Shown here: one piece after another, positions 16,630 through 25,757 of the stretch
Position numbering within the stretch: position 1 is the first letter of the stretch
How the letters are laid out: each line of letters opens with the position of its first letter
Assembly (NCBI GenBank): GCA_965242535.1
Contig: OZ251458.1
Coordinates: 4,836,001 to 4,900,000 of the forward strand
Direction: 5' to 3'
DNA length: 64,000 nucleotides
Source of the DNA: VXRD01 sp965242535
GTDB lineage: Bacteria; Latescibacterota; UBA2968
Program-made: the position numbers and the translations under genes
Notes under the pieces: generated by a model
The model's database searches: none
What the model was told of the DNA's origin: nothing
What the model saw: only the letters and a program-made list of their open reading frames with translations

Positions 16630-19485
16630 TCATCCGCTTCCATCCGCCAAATTCAACGCCAGCAATTTGCGGAGGGCGGCATCGTCAGATGTGTCGGCGG
16701 GCCAACCGTAAGCCGCCGCCACTGCCGCGTCGAGTCTCGCGTGCGCGTCGGCCAGCCATTGCGGCCGGGCGTTGTAGAGGTTGGTCAGCGTGCGCTTTTT
16801 GAGTTCTGTCGCCGCCGCGTCCCGGGGCACCGGACGTTTGGGATAGCCAGCGACCGGTTCATCTACCCATTCCACCCATTCGGGCGGATTGAGCCAGCGA
16901 TCTCGGAGTTCGACGAGCCGCCGTGCGGCCTCGGCAATGGCAATGGCGCGCGGATCGTCCGCGTACTCGGCGGCGGGAATGTCGGGCGACAATCCTTCCG
17001 GAAATGGGAATGTTGCAAAAGTCGTGGTCGGCGTGTAGCGCGGCGTCACGCCAAGACTCGTTCCAAGCCGCAGTGCCCAAAGCTCGTGAAATCGGCTGTG
17101 CAAAATGCCAAACGCCGCATCGTCATCGCGGGCGATGGCGATTAGGGCACTATCGGGACAAACGCAGGCGTCGAGCCATACGAACAGCCGATGCTTGGCG
17201 ACGCGTGGCGTGGCGATGTAGCGCGACAGACCTTTTAACGCCTGCCACATGCCAGGTCTCGAAGCTTCATGTCGCCACCAAAATTCCCTGATTCTTTTTG
17301 CACGGTTCCTTTGTCTTACTGGCTTGACATATTCCAGAACATGGGCAAATGGCACTTCGTAGAGTGTAGCATCGGCTTCGTCCAGCCAAGGGCCGAAATC
17401 AATAATCCACTTACCAACAGAACGTTGCGCCAGATCCCTGCCATTGACCCAAGGCTTGAGAACATCGGCATTGGGCCTGCCGTTTGGATTCGCGGGCAAG
17501 CGGAGCCATGCACGGGCGAGGTCGCCCGGAATGTCGAACGCACCGTTCTTCGTGTCGCCCATGAAAGCCACACCCGCGTTGCGCGGTAAGCGGATTGCGG
17601 TTGCGATATTCAGATCGCCTGCTGTTAAATCGGCCTGAATGCCCGTCACCCTCGTCCCGTCCAAGATGAAGGGAACTCGTTGCCATGGCCCAGCGAAACA
17701 GACGAGGGAAACGCGAACAGCCGCGCCCTCAATCACCCAAGGTTCATCTGAATAGGCGTTGAAGATGGCCCCGTGCTCAACAATCCGATCCAACACCGAA
17801 CGGTTGCGCCCACCCCGGATCGAATTTGTGGCGACGAAACCGGCACGGGCGATTTTTCTTGTCTCGATCAAACGCGCCGCTTTGTCAAACCAGTAACACA
17901 CGAGATCGGCCTCGCCATGAATCCGCGATCCGTAAAGTCTCTGCAAAGACTCGACATAGTCGCCGCCCAATCCCCGGCGCAACAACTTCCCACCGAGAAA
18001 CGGCGGATTGCCGATCACCACATCGGCTTGCGGCCAATCCGGTTCCTCGCCCTCGGGCGTTAGGAGCGCATCGCGGCATTCGATGGTGTTGAGCGGTTTC
18101 AAAATCGGAGTGCTCGATCCCCGAAATCCGTGATCCCGTAGCCACTGAAGTTCGCCGATCCACACGGACACGCGGGCCAACTCGGCGGCGTAGGGGTTGA
18201 CCTCAATGCCCTTGACATTGGCAGGGCCGATCATGGGGAACGCCCGTTGAAAGCCCATTGCCTCGGCCTCTATTTGCACCTGATGCTCCACATCCTTGAG
18301 CGTTTGCAGGGCGAGATAGAGGAAATTGCCGGATCCACAAGCCGGATCGAGCACGGCGAATTTTCGCAACCGTTCGAGAAATTCCCCCAACAGCAGGGCC
18401 GCGCGTCCGCGTTGTCGCGTTTTCACAGCGCGCGACAAGGTCGCATTCCCCTTTTCCAAACAAGCCGCGATCTCGGCTTTTGCCCTCTTCCACTCCGCAA
18501 GCCATGGCTCGCGTATCACCGGCTCGACTATCGCCATGACCTTGTCGCTGTCCGTATAGTGCGCCCCGAGTTGTGCGCGCTTACTGGGATCGAGCCCGCG
18601 TTCAAACAGCGTGCCCAAAATAGAGGGATCGACCTCTGCCCACTCCAGCCTCGCAACCCGGAGCACGGCATCGATCTCGGACCCGGTCAACGGCAGGGCA
18701 ACGTCATCGTCAAACAAGCCACCGTTGAACCACGCCACAGCTTCAAAGCCCACCCTGCCGCCGGTCGCCATCGCCGCGAACAAATCGCGAGCCATACCGA
18801 CAAATCCCTCCGGTTGCGCGCGGGCCTGTTCCAGCATCCGCGTGAACATCTTATTCGGCAACAAATCCACATCTTCGGCAAACATGCAAAACACCAGCCG
18901 ATTGACAAAATGCGCCACGGCCTGCGGCTCGTGACCGCGCTCCCGCAAGCCCTGCGCCAACTGCGCGAAATTCTCTGCCGCGCGCTCGGTCAGCATCTGC
19001 CGGGTCTGCCCAGGGCGCAATTTCTCGGGGTCGGACATCGCCCACTTCAGCGCGTTGCGAACTCGGGCATCGGTCAGGTCGCCGATCTCGAACTCGTGCG
19101 TCTCGCTCACGCTATTTGTCCAAGTCGTATGAATGCGAAACCGCGCCATGTCCGAGACGATTAAAAGCGGCGGGTTTTCCAATGCGAGCGCGTATTGCCG
19201 GAGTTGGTCGAAGGCCATGTCCAAATTGGCGTGTTTGCCCTTGTATTCCCAAGCGAAATGATCGCGCTTCCACACGTCGGCCCAGCCTTTGGCACCCGTG
19301 TCCTTGCGCGCTCCGCGCTCAAAACAGTACCATTCGCCCGTGGGGTCCGCGTCTGCGGGCGTTGGCTCGTCGAGCATGCGACACAGGTCGATAAAGTGTT
19401 CTTGAGCCGCAGAGCGTTCCTTGAGCGCGGAGGCCCGCCACTTGGCGATAAACGCATCCGGCGTCATGTCATGCGTTTGATTCAT
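16630..19485 (-). CDS. MmeI-like type IIL/IIG restriction-modification enzyme
   Basis: A 951-residue fused endonuclease-methyltransferase. The N-terminal nuclease motif D70-x9-E80-x-K82 is present (Glu and Lys in WEYKGK), with the same spacing as reported for MmeI. A helical spacer follows, then an amino-methyltransferase with SAM motif DPACGSGNF near residue 380 and catalytic motif NPPF near residue 490. The C-terminal 350 residues should hold the target recognition domain. MmeI is about 920 residues, so this is full length. GGAGG lies 6-7 bases before the ATG. Type IIL enzymes cut and methylate with a single polypeptide, so no separate methylase is needed. A MITE sits just upstream of the gene. 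Confidence 0.88.
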   Translation of the reverse strand: MNQTHDMTPDAFIAKWRASALKERSAAQEHFIDLCRMLDEPTPADADPTGEWYCFERGARKDTGAKGWADVWKRDHFAWEYKGKHANLDMAFDQLRQYALALENPPLLIVSDMARFRIHTTWTNSVSETHEFEIGDLTDARVRNALKWAMSDPEKLRPGQTRQMLTERAAENFAQLAQGLRERGHEPQAVAHFVNRLVFCMFAEDVDLLPNKMFTRMLEQARAQPEGFVGMARDLFAAMATGGRVGFEAVAWFNGGLFDDDVALPLTGSEIDAVLRVARLEWAEVDPSILGTLFERGLDPSKRAQLGAHYTDSDKVMAIVEPVIREPWLAEWKRAKAEIAACLEKGNATLSRAVKTRQRGRAALLLGEFLERLRKFAVLDPACGSGNFLYLALQTLKDVEHQVQIEAEAMGFQRAFPMIGPANVKGIEVNPYAAELARVSVWIGELQWLRDHGFRGSSTPILKPLNTIECRDALLTPEGEEPDWPQADVVIGNPPFLGGKLLRRGLGGDYVESLQRLYGSRIHGEADLVCYWFDKAARLIETRKIARAGFVATNSIRGGRNRSVLDRIVEHGAIFNAYSDEPWVIEGAAVRVSLVCFAGPWQRVPFILDGTRVTGIQADLTAGDLNIATAIRLPRNAGVAFMGDTKNGAFDIPGDLARAWLRLPANPNGRPNADVLKPWVNGRDLAQRSVGKWIIDFGPWLDEADATLYEVPFAHVLEYVKPVRQRNRAKRIREFWWRHEASRPGMWQALKGLSRYIATPRVAKHRLFVWLDACVCPDSALIAIARDDDAAFGILHSRFHELWALRLGTSLGVTPRYTPTTTFATFPFPEGLSPDIPAAEYADDPRAIAIAEAARRLVELRDRWLNPPEWVEWVDEPVAGYPKRPVPRDAAATELKKRTLTNLYNARPQWLADAHARLDAAVAAAYGWPADTSDDAALRKLLALNLADGSG

Positions 19486-19556
19486 GGTTTGCCTCCCAAG
19501 CGATACCCGCGTTCTCCCGTTTCGTCTGCGTGTAACCGAGAATGATTACTCTGTAA

Positions 19557-19751
19557 GAAGCCATCTAAAAATTATCGGGACCTACCCCCCTAGCCCCCGT
19601 TACTCGCTCCGCTCGTTGTAGGCTACGCCTGTGCCTGCGAGGAAGGGGGGAATCAAGGCATCCTATTTTTGCGATAGGTATGGTTTTGACCTGCGAAAAG
19701 CGAATGCTTTTGTGGCTCTCTCAATGGCGATCCGAGTTTTTAGATGACTTC
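19557..19751. mobile_element. Family B MITE, copy 3, at the end of a dehydratase gene
   Basis: A 195-bp element from GAAGCCATCTAAAAA to TTTTTAGATGACTTC (one mismatch between ends). It is flanked by TAA at 19554-19556 and 19752-19754. Its central hairpin loop is longer than in copies 1 and 2 because it contains an extra segment starting TTACTCGCTCCGCTCG. The right end contributes the G of the TAG stop codon of the enolase-superfamily gene. Confidence 0.85.
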
Positions 19752-20911
19752 TAAGACCACAACGCGCTACCCTCGGGCAAGTGTCTCAAAATTTCCGCCT
19801 CATCTAATTTAATGCCCAAGCCTGGCGCGTCGGGCACGGCGATGTAACCGTCCCGAATGGGATTTTTGATGTTCAGCATGGACGACCACAGCGGGATATT
19901 GGCCGAGTGGTATTCCAACGCCAGAAAATTGGGAATGGTCGCGCAAATATGCACTGCGGCCATGCCTGCGACCGCGCTCGCCATATAGTGCGGCGCAATC
20001 GACATGTGGTACATCTCGGCCAACTCGGCGATGCGCCGCATTTCAATGGCCCCGCCACTGCGCGGGATATCGGGCTCGAGCAAATCGCACGCGCCCTTTT
20101 CCATCAGTTCCCGAAACAACTTCGCGCCGTGAAAAATCTCGCCCGTGCAAATCGGCGTCTCGGTCTGCATGCAAATTTTTGCCAGCGCATCGACATTGCC
20201 CCACTCCCACCGGATCGGGTCTTCCAACCACAGCAAGTCGAGATGCTCCACATCCTTGCAAATCCGCAGGCCATCGACCGCGTTAAACGATCCGTGCAGA
20301 TCGATTGCCAAGTCGATGTACGGCCCGATCGCATCGCGCACCGCCTCTATCGTGGTGACGATATGCGCGTGTTGCCGGCGGCTGACGGATCGGTCGTACA
20401 CGTCCATCTTCCACGGATTGGGCACGTCCAAATCGAACTTCAACGCCGTGAACCCGGCGGCGACCCGCTCCTTTGCCCGCGCCACGTACGCCGCTGGCTC
20501 GTACACCGGATCCAACTCTCCAGACGCGCGCACCTCGGCCCATCGCCTGTCGTAATCCTCTCTGGTCCAATACGCGCCGGAATGGCAATCGCAATACATC
20601 CGCACTTCATCGCGCAACTTCCCGCCGAGCAAATCGCACATCGGCACGCCCAACGCCTTGCCCTTGATATCCCACAACGCGATCTCCACGCCCGCGCCCG
20701 TGCCCTGCATCTGCCACAGGTGATCGCGATGCAATTTGTTCACATTGGTCGGATCTTCGCCGATCAACACGCGCTTCAACCCGTCGATCGACTGCCCGCC
20801 TCGCCACTCGCCCAACCCCTCGATCCCTTCATCCGTGCGGATTTTCAACAACGCCCAATGCCGACACGCGGCCCCAAACGAGGGCGTTTTTTGTACGTCT
20901 GTGATTTTCAT
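19751..20911 (-). CDS. Enolase-superfamily sugar-acid dehydratase
   Basis: A 386-residue protein of the mandelate racemase/muconate lactonizing group, closest in motif pattern to D-galactonate or mannonate dehydratases. Metal ligands are visible as Asp in AIDLHGSF, Glu in WLEDPI and Glu in CTGEIFHG, with a catalytic His in SIAPHYM. It should dehydrate an aldonic acid to a 2-keto-3-deoxy acid; the sugar is not determinable. AAGGAG lies 5 bases before the ATG. The stop codon TAG is formed by the MITE end plus its target duplication. Without the insertion the frame would continue about 26 codons into the start of the MmeI-like gene, so the present C-terminus may be shortened. Confidence 0.85.
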   Translation of the reverse strand: MKITDVQKTPSFGAACRHWALLKIRTDEGIEGLGEWRGGQSIDGLKRVLIGEDPTNVNKLHRDHLWQMQGTGAGVEIALWDIKGKALGVPMCDLLGGKLRDEVRMYCDCHSGAYWTREDYDRRWAEVRASGELDPVYEPAAYVARAKERVAAGFTALKFDLDVPNPWKMDVYDRSVSRRQHAHIVTTIEAVRDAIGPYIDLAIDLHGSFNAVDGLRICKDVEHLDLLWLEDPIRWEWGNVDALAKICMQTETPICTGEIFHGAKLFRELMEKGACDLLEPDIPRSGGAIEMRRIAELAEMYHMSIAPHYMASAVAGMAAVHICATIPNFLALEYHSANIPLWSSMLNIKNPIRDGYIAVPDAPGLGIKLDEAEILRHLPEGSALWS

Positions 20912-20952
20912 GTGTTCTCCTTTTTGGCTATCCCTCGGCTCCGCTATTCGCT

Positions 20953-21076
20953 CCGCTCATTGCAGGGAAGAGGGAAGACGGGAGACGGGAGAGGGAGGAT
21001 GGCTTCTTTAAGTGATGGATCAAGGGTTGTTTTAATGGGTTTGACCGAGTGCATGATGCGATGGAAAAACCCGTCA
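20953..21076. repeat. Short 7-bp array and a 75-bp repeat with an inverted partner
   Basis: 20953-20996 holds GGGAGAC/GGGAGAG units. 20998-21073 starts GGCTTCTTTAAGTGATGGAT and is matched, in inverted orientation and about 85-90% identical by eye, by 25628-25702. The pair flanks the sulfatase, rhaA and aminotransferase genes. Confidence 0.65.
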
Positions 21077-21105
21077 CACTATCTCTCGCGCAAACGCAGG
21101 AGCGG

Positions 21106-22506
21106 TCAATACCCCCAAATCCGAGTCCTCGGCCGTTCCATCGCGATCAGCCGTTTGATCAGCAGGGCGCGGTGTTCCGCCAGCGCGTCTGCGTGAGTGG
21201 GATCGGTTGACACATCGCGGTACTCGCCCCATGCAACATCGAGGTCGTAGAGAAACTCTCGCCCATCGGCATGCGCGACATAGCGGTACTCCCTCGAGCG
21301 GATCATCTTCCAACCCGTGGCTTCCATCAGTGCCACCTCTTTATCGGGCGCGTCGCCGCCGCGCAAAACGGGCCACAGCGATTGGCCCTGCAAATGGGGC
21401 GGCGCGGGCACGCCACACGCGTCGAGCAAAGTGGGCACCACATCCACGCCTTCGACGAGGCCCGAAATCCGCCGCCCGCCTTTCGCACCCGGCACGCGCA
21501 TCAACAGCGGTACGCGGCTGATGCAATCGTGCCCCGGATAGCCCTTGCCATAGCGCAGATGCTCGCCCAACCACTCGCCGTGATCAGACGTGAAAACCAC
21601 GAGGGTCTCATCGGCGATACCCCATTCGTCCAGCGCGTGCAACATCCGCCCGACGTGGTGATCCACTTCGCTGACCATGCCGTAATACCCTTGCCGCGCC
21701 AGCCGGAGTTCGCGATCGCCGAAGTGATCGTCCCCGCGCTTTGCATCCACTTCGGGCGGAAAGGATGGCAAGGCGAGGTGATCGGGATCGTACATGTCCA
21801 AAAAACGCCTGGGCGCGACCCACGGCGAATGCGGCGAGTAAATCCCCGCAACGCACAAAAACGGACGGCCCGTGCGCGCGCGTTCCGCCATGTATTGAAT
21901 CGCCCTGTTCGCCACCCACGCCGTATGCGTATAATCATCTCGCCCGCGAAACGCCATCGGATGTTTGGGAAAGCGTTCGTCCGGATGGGCGATGCCGTCG
22001 TCGATTCCCATAATGCGATGCCACTGTTCGGTCAATGGCGGTAATCCCAAACTGATGTGATCGAGTTGATCCGGCGCTTCCCGCCGCACCCATGCGCGAT
22101 ACGCATCTTCGTAACACCCGGGTTCGTCGCTGATCTCGAGATGGTCAAACCCGTAGCCAGGATGGATGGCGCGGTGATCGCGGTTGGCGTGGGGCAAGAA
22201 GTGCAACTTGCCGATGTTCGCCGAATGATAGCCCGAATTGTGCAACAACCGGGGCAGGGTCACAAAATCCTCGGGCACGGGCACGCCCATGTGCGTAATG
22301 CCGAGGGTGGAGGGATATTGCCCGGTCAAAAAACTCACCCGGCTGGGCATACACACCGGGTTCTGCACAAAAAAGTGATCGAAATTTACGCCCTCGCGCG
22401 CCAAGCGATCCAGATTCGGCGTCTGCACATCGGCATTCCCATTCGCCCCCATCGCATCCCACCGCTGCTGATCCGTGTAAATCAACAAAATATTCGGTCG
22501 CTTCAT
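21106..22506 (-). CDS. Sulfatase (alkaline phosphatase superfamily, FGly type)
   Basis: A 466-residue sulfatase. The N-terminal metal-binding aspartate lies in IYTDQQ. The canonical C-x-P-S-R motif is Cys52-Met-Pro-Ser-Arg, whose cysteine would be oxidised to formylglycine. TSDHGEWLGEH near residue 310 supplies the C-terminal metal ligands. No signal peptide precedes the MKRPNILL start, so it appears cytoplasmic and would act on imported oligosaccharides or sugar sulfates. I start at 22506 because GAGGG precedes it; the longer frame reads through a REP palindrome. It is divergent from rhaA, which supports a role in sulfated rhamnose-containing glycan use (inference). Confidence 0.9.
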   Translation of the reverse strand: MKRPNILLIYTDQQRWDAMGANGNADVQTPNLDRLAREGVNFDHFFVQNPVCMPSRVSFLTGQYPSTLGITHMGVPVPEDFVTLPRLLHNSGYHSANIGKLHFLPHANRDHRAIHPGYGFDHLEISDEPGCYEDAYRAWVRREAPDQLDHISLGLPPLTEQWHRIMGIDDGIAHPDERFPKHPMAFRGRDDYTHTAWVANRAIQYMAERARTGRPFLCVAGIYSPHSPWVAPRRFLDMYDPDHLALPSFPPEVDAKRGDDHFGDRELRLARQGYYGMVSEVDHHVGRMLHALDEWGIADETLVVFTSDHGEWLGEHLRYGKGYPGHDCISRVPLLMRVPGAKGGRRISGLVEGVDVVPTLLDACGVPAPPHLQGQSLWPVLRGGDAPDKEVALMEATGWKMIRSREYRYVAHADGREFLYDLDVAWGEYRDVSTDPTHADALAEHRALLIKRLIAMERPRTRIWGY

Positions 22507-22905
22507 ACAAACCCTCTCTTTGTATCTTCGGACAGGCACGGGGGCCTGTCCCTACGATTGCGATTGCTTCTCACCTCTCCGTCTTTCCCTTTTGTGCCTT
22601 TTTTGTGCTTTCTGTGCCTTTTGTGGCAAAACGAATTTGTGCCTTTGAACTGGCTATCGCCAGTTGTACCCCGCTCGTGGCTAAAAAAAATCCCCCCCCA
22701 AAGCACCATCTCGAACAAATGACGATAACCCCGTTGCCACCAAAATCCACAGCCTTTTCCCTTGACACCCCACCCGATTTCGCCTTTTTTGAGGCGCGAT
22801 CCGTGGTCAGTGGTCAGCCCCTCCCATTATTCGTAGGGACAGGCCCCCGTGCCTGTCCTCGTGCGGTGGAGCGGGCTACAAGCTACTTTTTTTGGGGAGA
22901 TTTCA
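22507..22905. other. Divergent intergenic region between sulfatase and rhaA
   Basis: About 400 bases without a gene. Two REP palindromes lie at 22530-22551 and 22837-22858. The middle contains a TTTGTGCCTTTTTTGTGCTTTC-like T/G-rich stretch and a TTGACA near 22762 lacking a clear -10 partner. No promoter is convincing for either gene. Confidence 0.5.
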
Positions 22906-24195
22906 ATGTCTTACAAAACGCCGATTACCGATGCTCAGATCGAAGCCAATTTTCAGCGCGCCGCGGAGCAATACGCCGCTTTTGGGGTCGATGTCGACCG
23001 CGCCGTCGACCGCGCGCTCGACGTGCCGATCTCGCTCCATTGTTGGCAAGCCGACGATGTGGCGGGTTTTGAAGTCAAAGACGAAGCGGTCGAAGGCGGC
23101 GGCATTATGGCCACGGGCAATTACCCCGGGCGGGCGCGCAATGGCGATGAGTTGCGCCGCGATCTCAAGGCCGCCATCGACCTGTTGCCCGGCCCGCACC
23201 GCGCGAACATCCACGCGTCGTATTGCGATACAGGCGGCGAAATCGTCGATCGCGACGCCCTTGAACCCGAGCATTTTGCCGCTTGGATCGATTGGGCAAA
23301 AACGCACGGCATCGGCATCGACTTCAACCCCACCTATTTTGCACATCCCAAAGCCAACGACGGCTTCACCTTGAGCCATCCGGACGAGGGCATCCGCGAT
23401 TTCTGGATCCAGCACGGCATCGCGAGCCGCCGCATCTCTGAAGCCATTGGCGAGGCGTTGGGCGATGAGGTGGTCAACAACCACTGGATCCCGGACGGCG
23501 CGAAGGATCACCCCGCGGATCGGTGGACCCCGCGCGAGCGTCTCGTCGAAGCCTTAGACGCGATCTTCGCCCCCCGCTTGGGCATTGGCCTGCCGTGCAT
23601 CGACGCGGTCGAAGGCAAACTCTTCGGCTTGGGCATGGAAGACTACACCGTGGGATCCAATGATTTTTACGCCAACTACGCCCTCAGCCGGGGCAAACTC
23701 CTCTGCTTGGACATGGGCCATTTTCACCCGACCGAATCCATCGCCGACAAGCTCTCCGCCCATTTTGCCTTCCACGAAAAATTGCTCATCCACACCAGCC
23801 GCCCCATTCGCTGGGACTCGGATCACGTCGTGCTCTTCAGCGACGAGGTCCGCAACGTCTTTCTCGAACTCGCGCGGCACGGCGCCATCGACCGCATGTA
23901 TCTCGCGCTCGATTTTTTCGACGCCAGCATCAACCGCATCGCCGCGTACGTCATCGGCACGCGCGCCACCCGCAAAGCCCTTCTCTACGGCCTCGTCGAT
24001 CCCACGGCCCGCCTGCGCCAACTCGAGGCCGAGGGCAAAAACGCGCAAAAACTCGCGCTCATGGAAGTCATGAAAACCATGCCCTTTTCCGCGGTGTGGG
24101 ACATGTGTTGTCTCAAAGCCAATGTGCCCATCGGCGCGGCTTGGCTCGACGACGTGGAAGCCTACGAGCGCGATGTGTTGGCGCGGAGAGATTGA
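22906..24195 (+). CDS. rhaA: L-rhamnose isomerase
   Basis: A 429-residue enzyme that interconverts L-rhamnose and L-rhamnulose, the first step of the phosphorylative pathway. The family is recognisable along its whole length: SLHCWQADDVAGFE near residue 44, the NYPGRARNGDELR segment, ANIHASY, GIDFNPTYFAHP, the metal-binding CLDMGHFHPTE and SRPIRWDSDHV. Length matches the family. The ATG at 22906 has GGGGAGA 7 bases upstream. The next gene downstream, an aminotransferase, starts 121 bases later. No rhamnulokinase or aldolase gene is in the window, while a rhamnonate dehydratase is present at 26595. Confidence 0.93.
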   Translation: MSYKTPITDAQIEANFQRAAEQYAAFGVDVDRAVDRALDVPISLHCWQADDVAGFEVKDEAVEGGGIMATGNYPGRARNGDELRRDLKAAIDLLPGPHRANIHASYCDTGGEIVDRDALEPEHFAAWIDWAKTHGIGIDFNPTYFAHPKANDGFTLSHPDEGIRDFWIQHGIASRRISEAIGEALGDEVVNNHWIPDGAKDHPADRWTPRERLVEALDAIFAPRLGIGLPCIDAVEGKLFGLGMEDYTVGSNDFYANYALSRGKLLCLDMGHFHPTESIADKLSAHFAFHEKLLIHTSRPIRWDSDHVVLFSDEVRNVFLELARHGAIDRMYLALDFFDASINRIAAYVIGTRATRKALLYGLVDPTARLRQLEAEGKNAQKLALMEVMKTMPFSAVWDMCCLKANVPIGAAWLDDVEAYERDVLARRD

Positions 24196-24316
24196 GCGGT
24201 CGGTGGTCGATCAGGAAAGACGGGAGAGGTAAGACGGGAGACGGGAGAGGTAAGAAGCCATCGCAATCGTAGGGACAGGCCCCTGTGCCTGTCCGAAGAT
24301 ACAAGGGAGAACTCCC

Positions 24317-25546
24317 ATGGACGAACTCGCCATTAACGGCGGCCCAAAGGCCAAATCCGTGCCCTATAACCAGCCAAACAAATACACAGGTGACGAACGC
24401 GCCTTGTTGTTGGAAGTCCTCGATTCGGGCAAACTCATGATGGGGGCGGGAAGCAAAGTGGCGGATTTTGAAGCCGATGTGTGTCGCGCTTTTCAGGTCA
24501 AACACGCCGTCATGGTCACTTCGGGGACAGCAGCTTTGCAAACGGCTCTGGTTGCGCTCGGGGTTTCCGAAGGCGATGAAGTCATCACCACACCCATGAC
24601 CGACTTCGGCACGACCTCGGCCATTCTCGCCTTGCACGCCATCCCGGTCTTTGCGGACATCGACCTTTCAACCCGCCTGCTCGATCCGCAAAAAGTGCGC
24701 GAAAAAATCACCGACAAAACCCGCGCTATCATCGCCGTTCACATGGCTGGTATGCCCTGCGAAATGGCGGCATTCCTGTCTATTGGCGAGGAAACCGGGG
24801 TCAAAATTCTCGAGGATTGCGCGCAGGCACACGGCGCGACCTATTGCGGTCGATTCGCGGGGGCTATCGGCGATGCGGCCGGGTTTTCGATGAACGAATC
24901 CAAACAACTATCCACCGGCGATGGCGGCTTTGTCACCACCAACGACGATGGGGTCGCCGAAATCGCCCGCCTCTTTCGGGATAAAACCTATCTGCGCGCC
25001 CAAACGCGCGAACGCGGCGCGCAACCCATTCCCTTTTTCGGCGCGAACTTGCGCCCCACCAACTTGCAAGCCGCCATCGCTATCGCCCAACTCCGCAAAC
25101 TCGAGGGCCTCGTGGCCCGGCGCGACCAAATCGCCCGCCGCTACATCGCCGAACTCGGGGACTTACCGCATCTCGACTTTCCCAAAATCGCCGACAACGC
25201 CCACCCCTCATGGTGGCCCATCGCCATTCGCTACACGGGAACCGTGCCAACCCGAGACGAACTCGTCGCCATCCTCCGCGCCGAAGGCATCCCCATCAAC
25301 GCCAGCATGTCCGCCGTGAAAAACATCCTGCACACCGAAGTCATCCAAAAACGCAAGTACTACCCACTCACAGACGACATCCCGACATTCTGGCAAAACA
25401 CCGCGTACAACCCCGACGACTGCCCCAACGTGGATGCCCTGCAAGCCACCTGCCTGCGCCTGCCCGTTGATGAACGCCACACCGACGAAGACATCGATCA
25501 AACTATCGCCGCGGTCCAAAAAGTCTGGGCGCACTATTTTTTGTGA
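24317..25546 (+). CDS. DegT/DnrJ/EryC1/StrS PLP-dependent aminotransferase
   Basis: A 409-residue PLP enzyme of the sugar aminotransferase family. VTSGTAALQTAL provides the phosphate-binding loop and EDCAQAHGATY the cofactor aspartate. The Schiff-base lysine lies in NESKQLSTGDGG. Members usually transaminate keto-sugars on nucleotide diphosphates, although many in carbohydrate-catabolic islands have unknown substrates. GGGAG lies 6-8 bases before the ATG. The 121 bases separating it from rhaA contain 7-bp units and a REP palindrome (24273-24294), so cotranscription with rhaA is uncertain. Confidence 0.87.
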   Translation: MDELAINGGPKAKSVPYNQPNKYTGDERALLLEVLDSGKLMMGAGSKVADFEADVCRAFQVKHAVMVTSGTAALQTALVALGVSEGDEVITTPMTDFGTTSAILALHAIPVFADIDLSTRLLDPQKVREKITDKTRAIIAVHMAGMPCEMAAFLSIGEETGVKILEDCAQAHGATYCGRFAGAIGDAAGFSMNESKQLSTGDGGFVTTNDDGVAEIARLFRDKTYLRAQTRERGAQPIPFFGANLRPTNLQAAIAIAQLRKLEGLVARRDQIARRYIAELGDLPHLDFPKIADNAHPSWWPIAIRYTGTVPTRDELVAILRAEGIPINASMSAVKNILHTEVIQKRKYYPLTDDIPTFWQNTAYNPDDCPNVDALQATCLRLPVDERHTDEDIDQTIAAVQKVWAHYFL

Positions 25547-25627
25547 TGTGGTCGGCAAAGCCCATCAACGAAAGCCAACCACATGAGAATACGGATGAGG
25601 GGACGTCGTACAAAGGACACAGCGGTG

Positions 25628-25757
25628 GTGGGGGTCTGGGGTTTTTCAATCGCATGATGCGCTGGCTCAAACCCATCAAAACCACCCTTGATCCATCACT
25701 CAAAAAAGCCCTCTTCCCTCTCCCGTCTCCCGTCTTCCCTCTCCCGTCTTCCCGAAG
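25628..25757. repeat. Inverted 75-bp repeat and 7-bp array overlapping a gene end
   Basis: 25628-25702 is the inverted partner of 20998-21073. 25715-25757 consists of CCCGTCT/TCCCTCT units and overlaps the last codons of the beta-keto acid cleavage gene. Confidence 0.65.
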
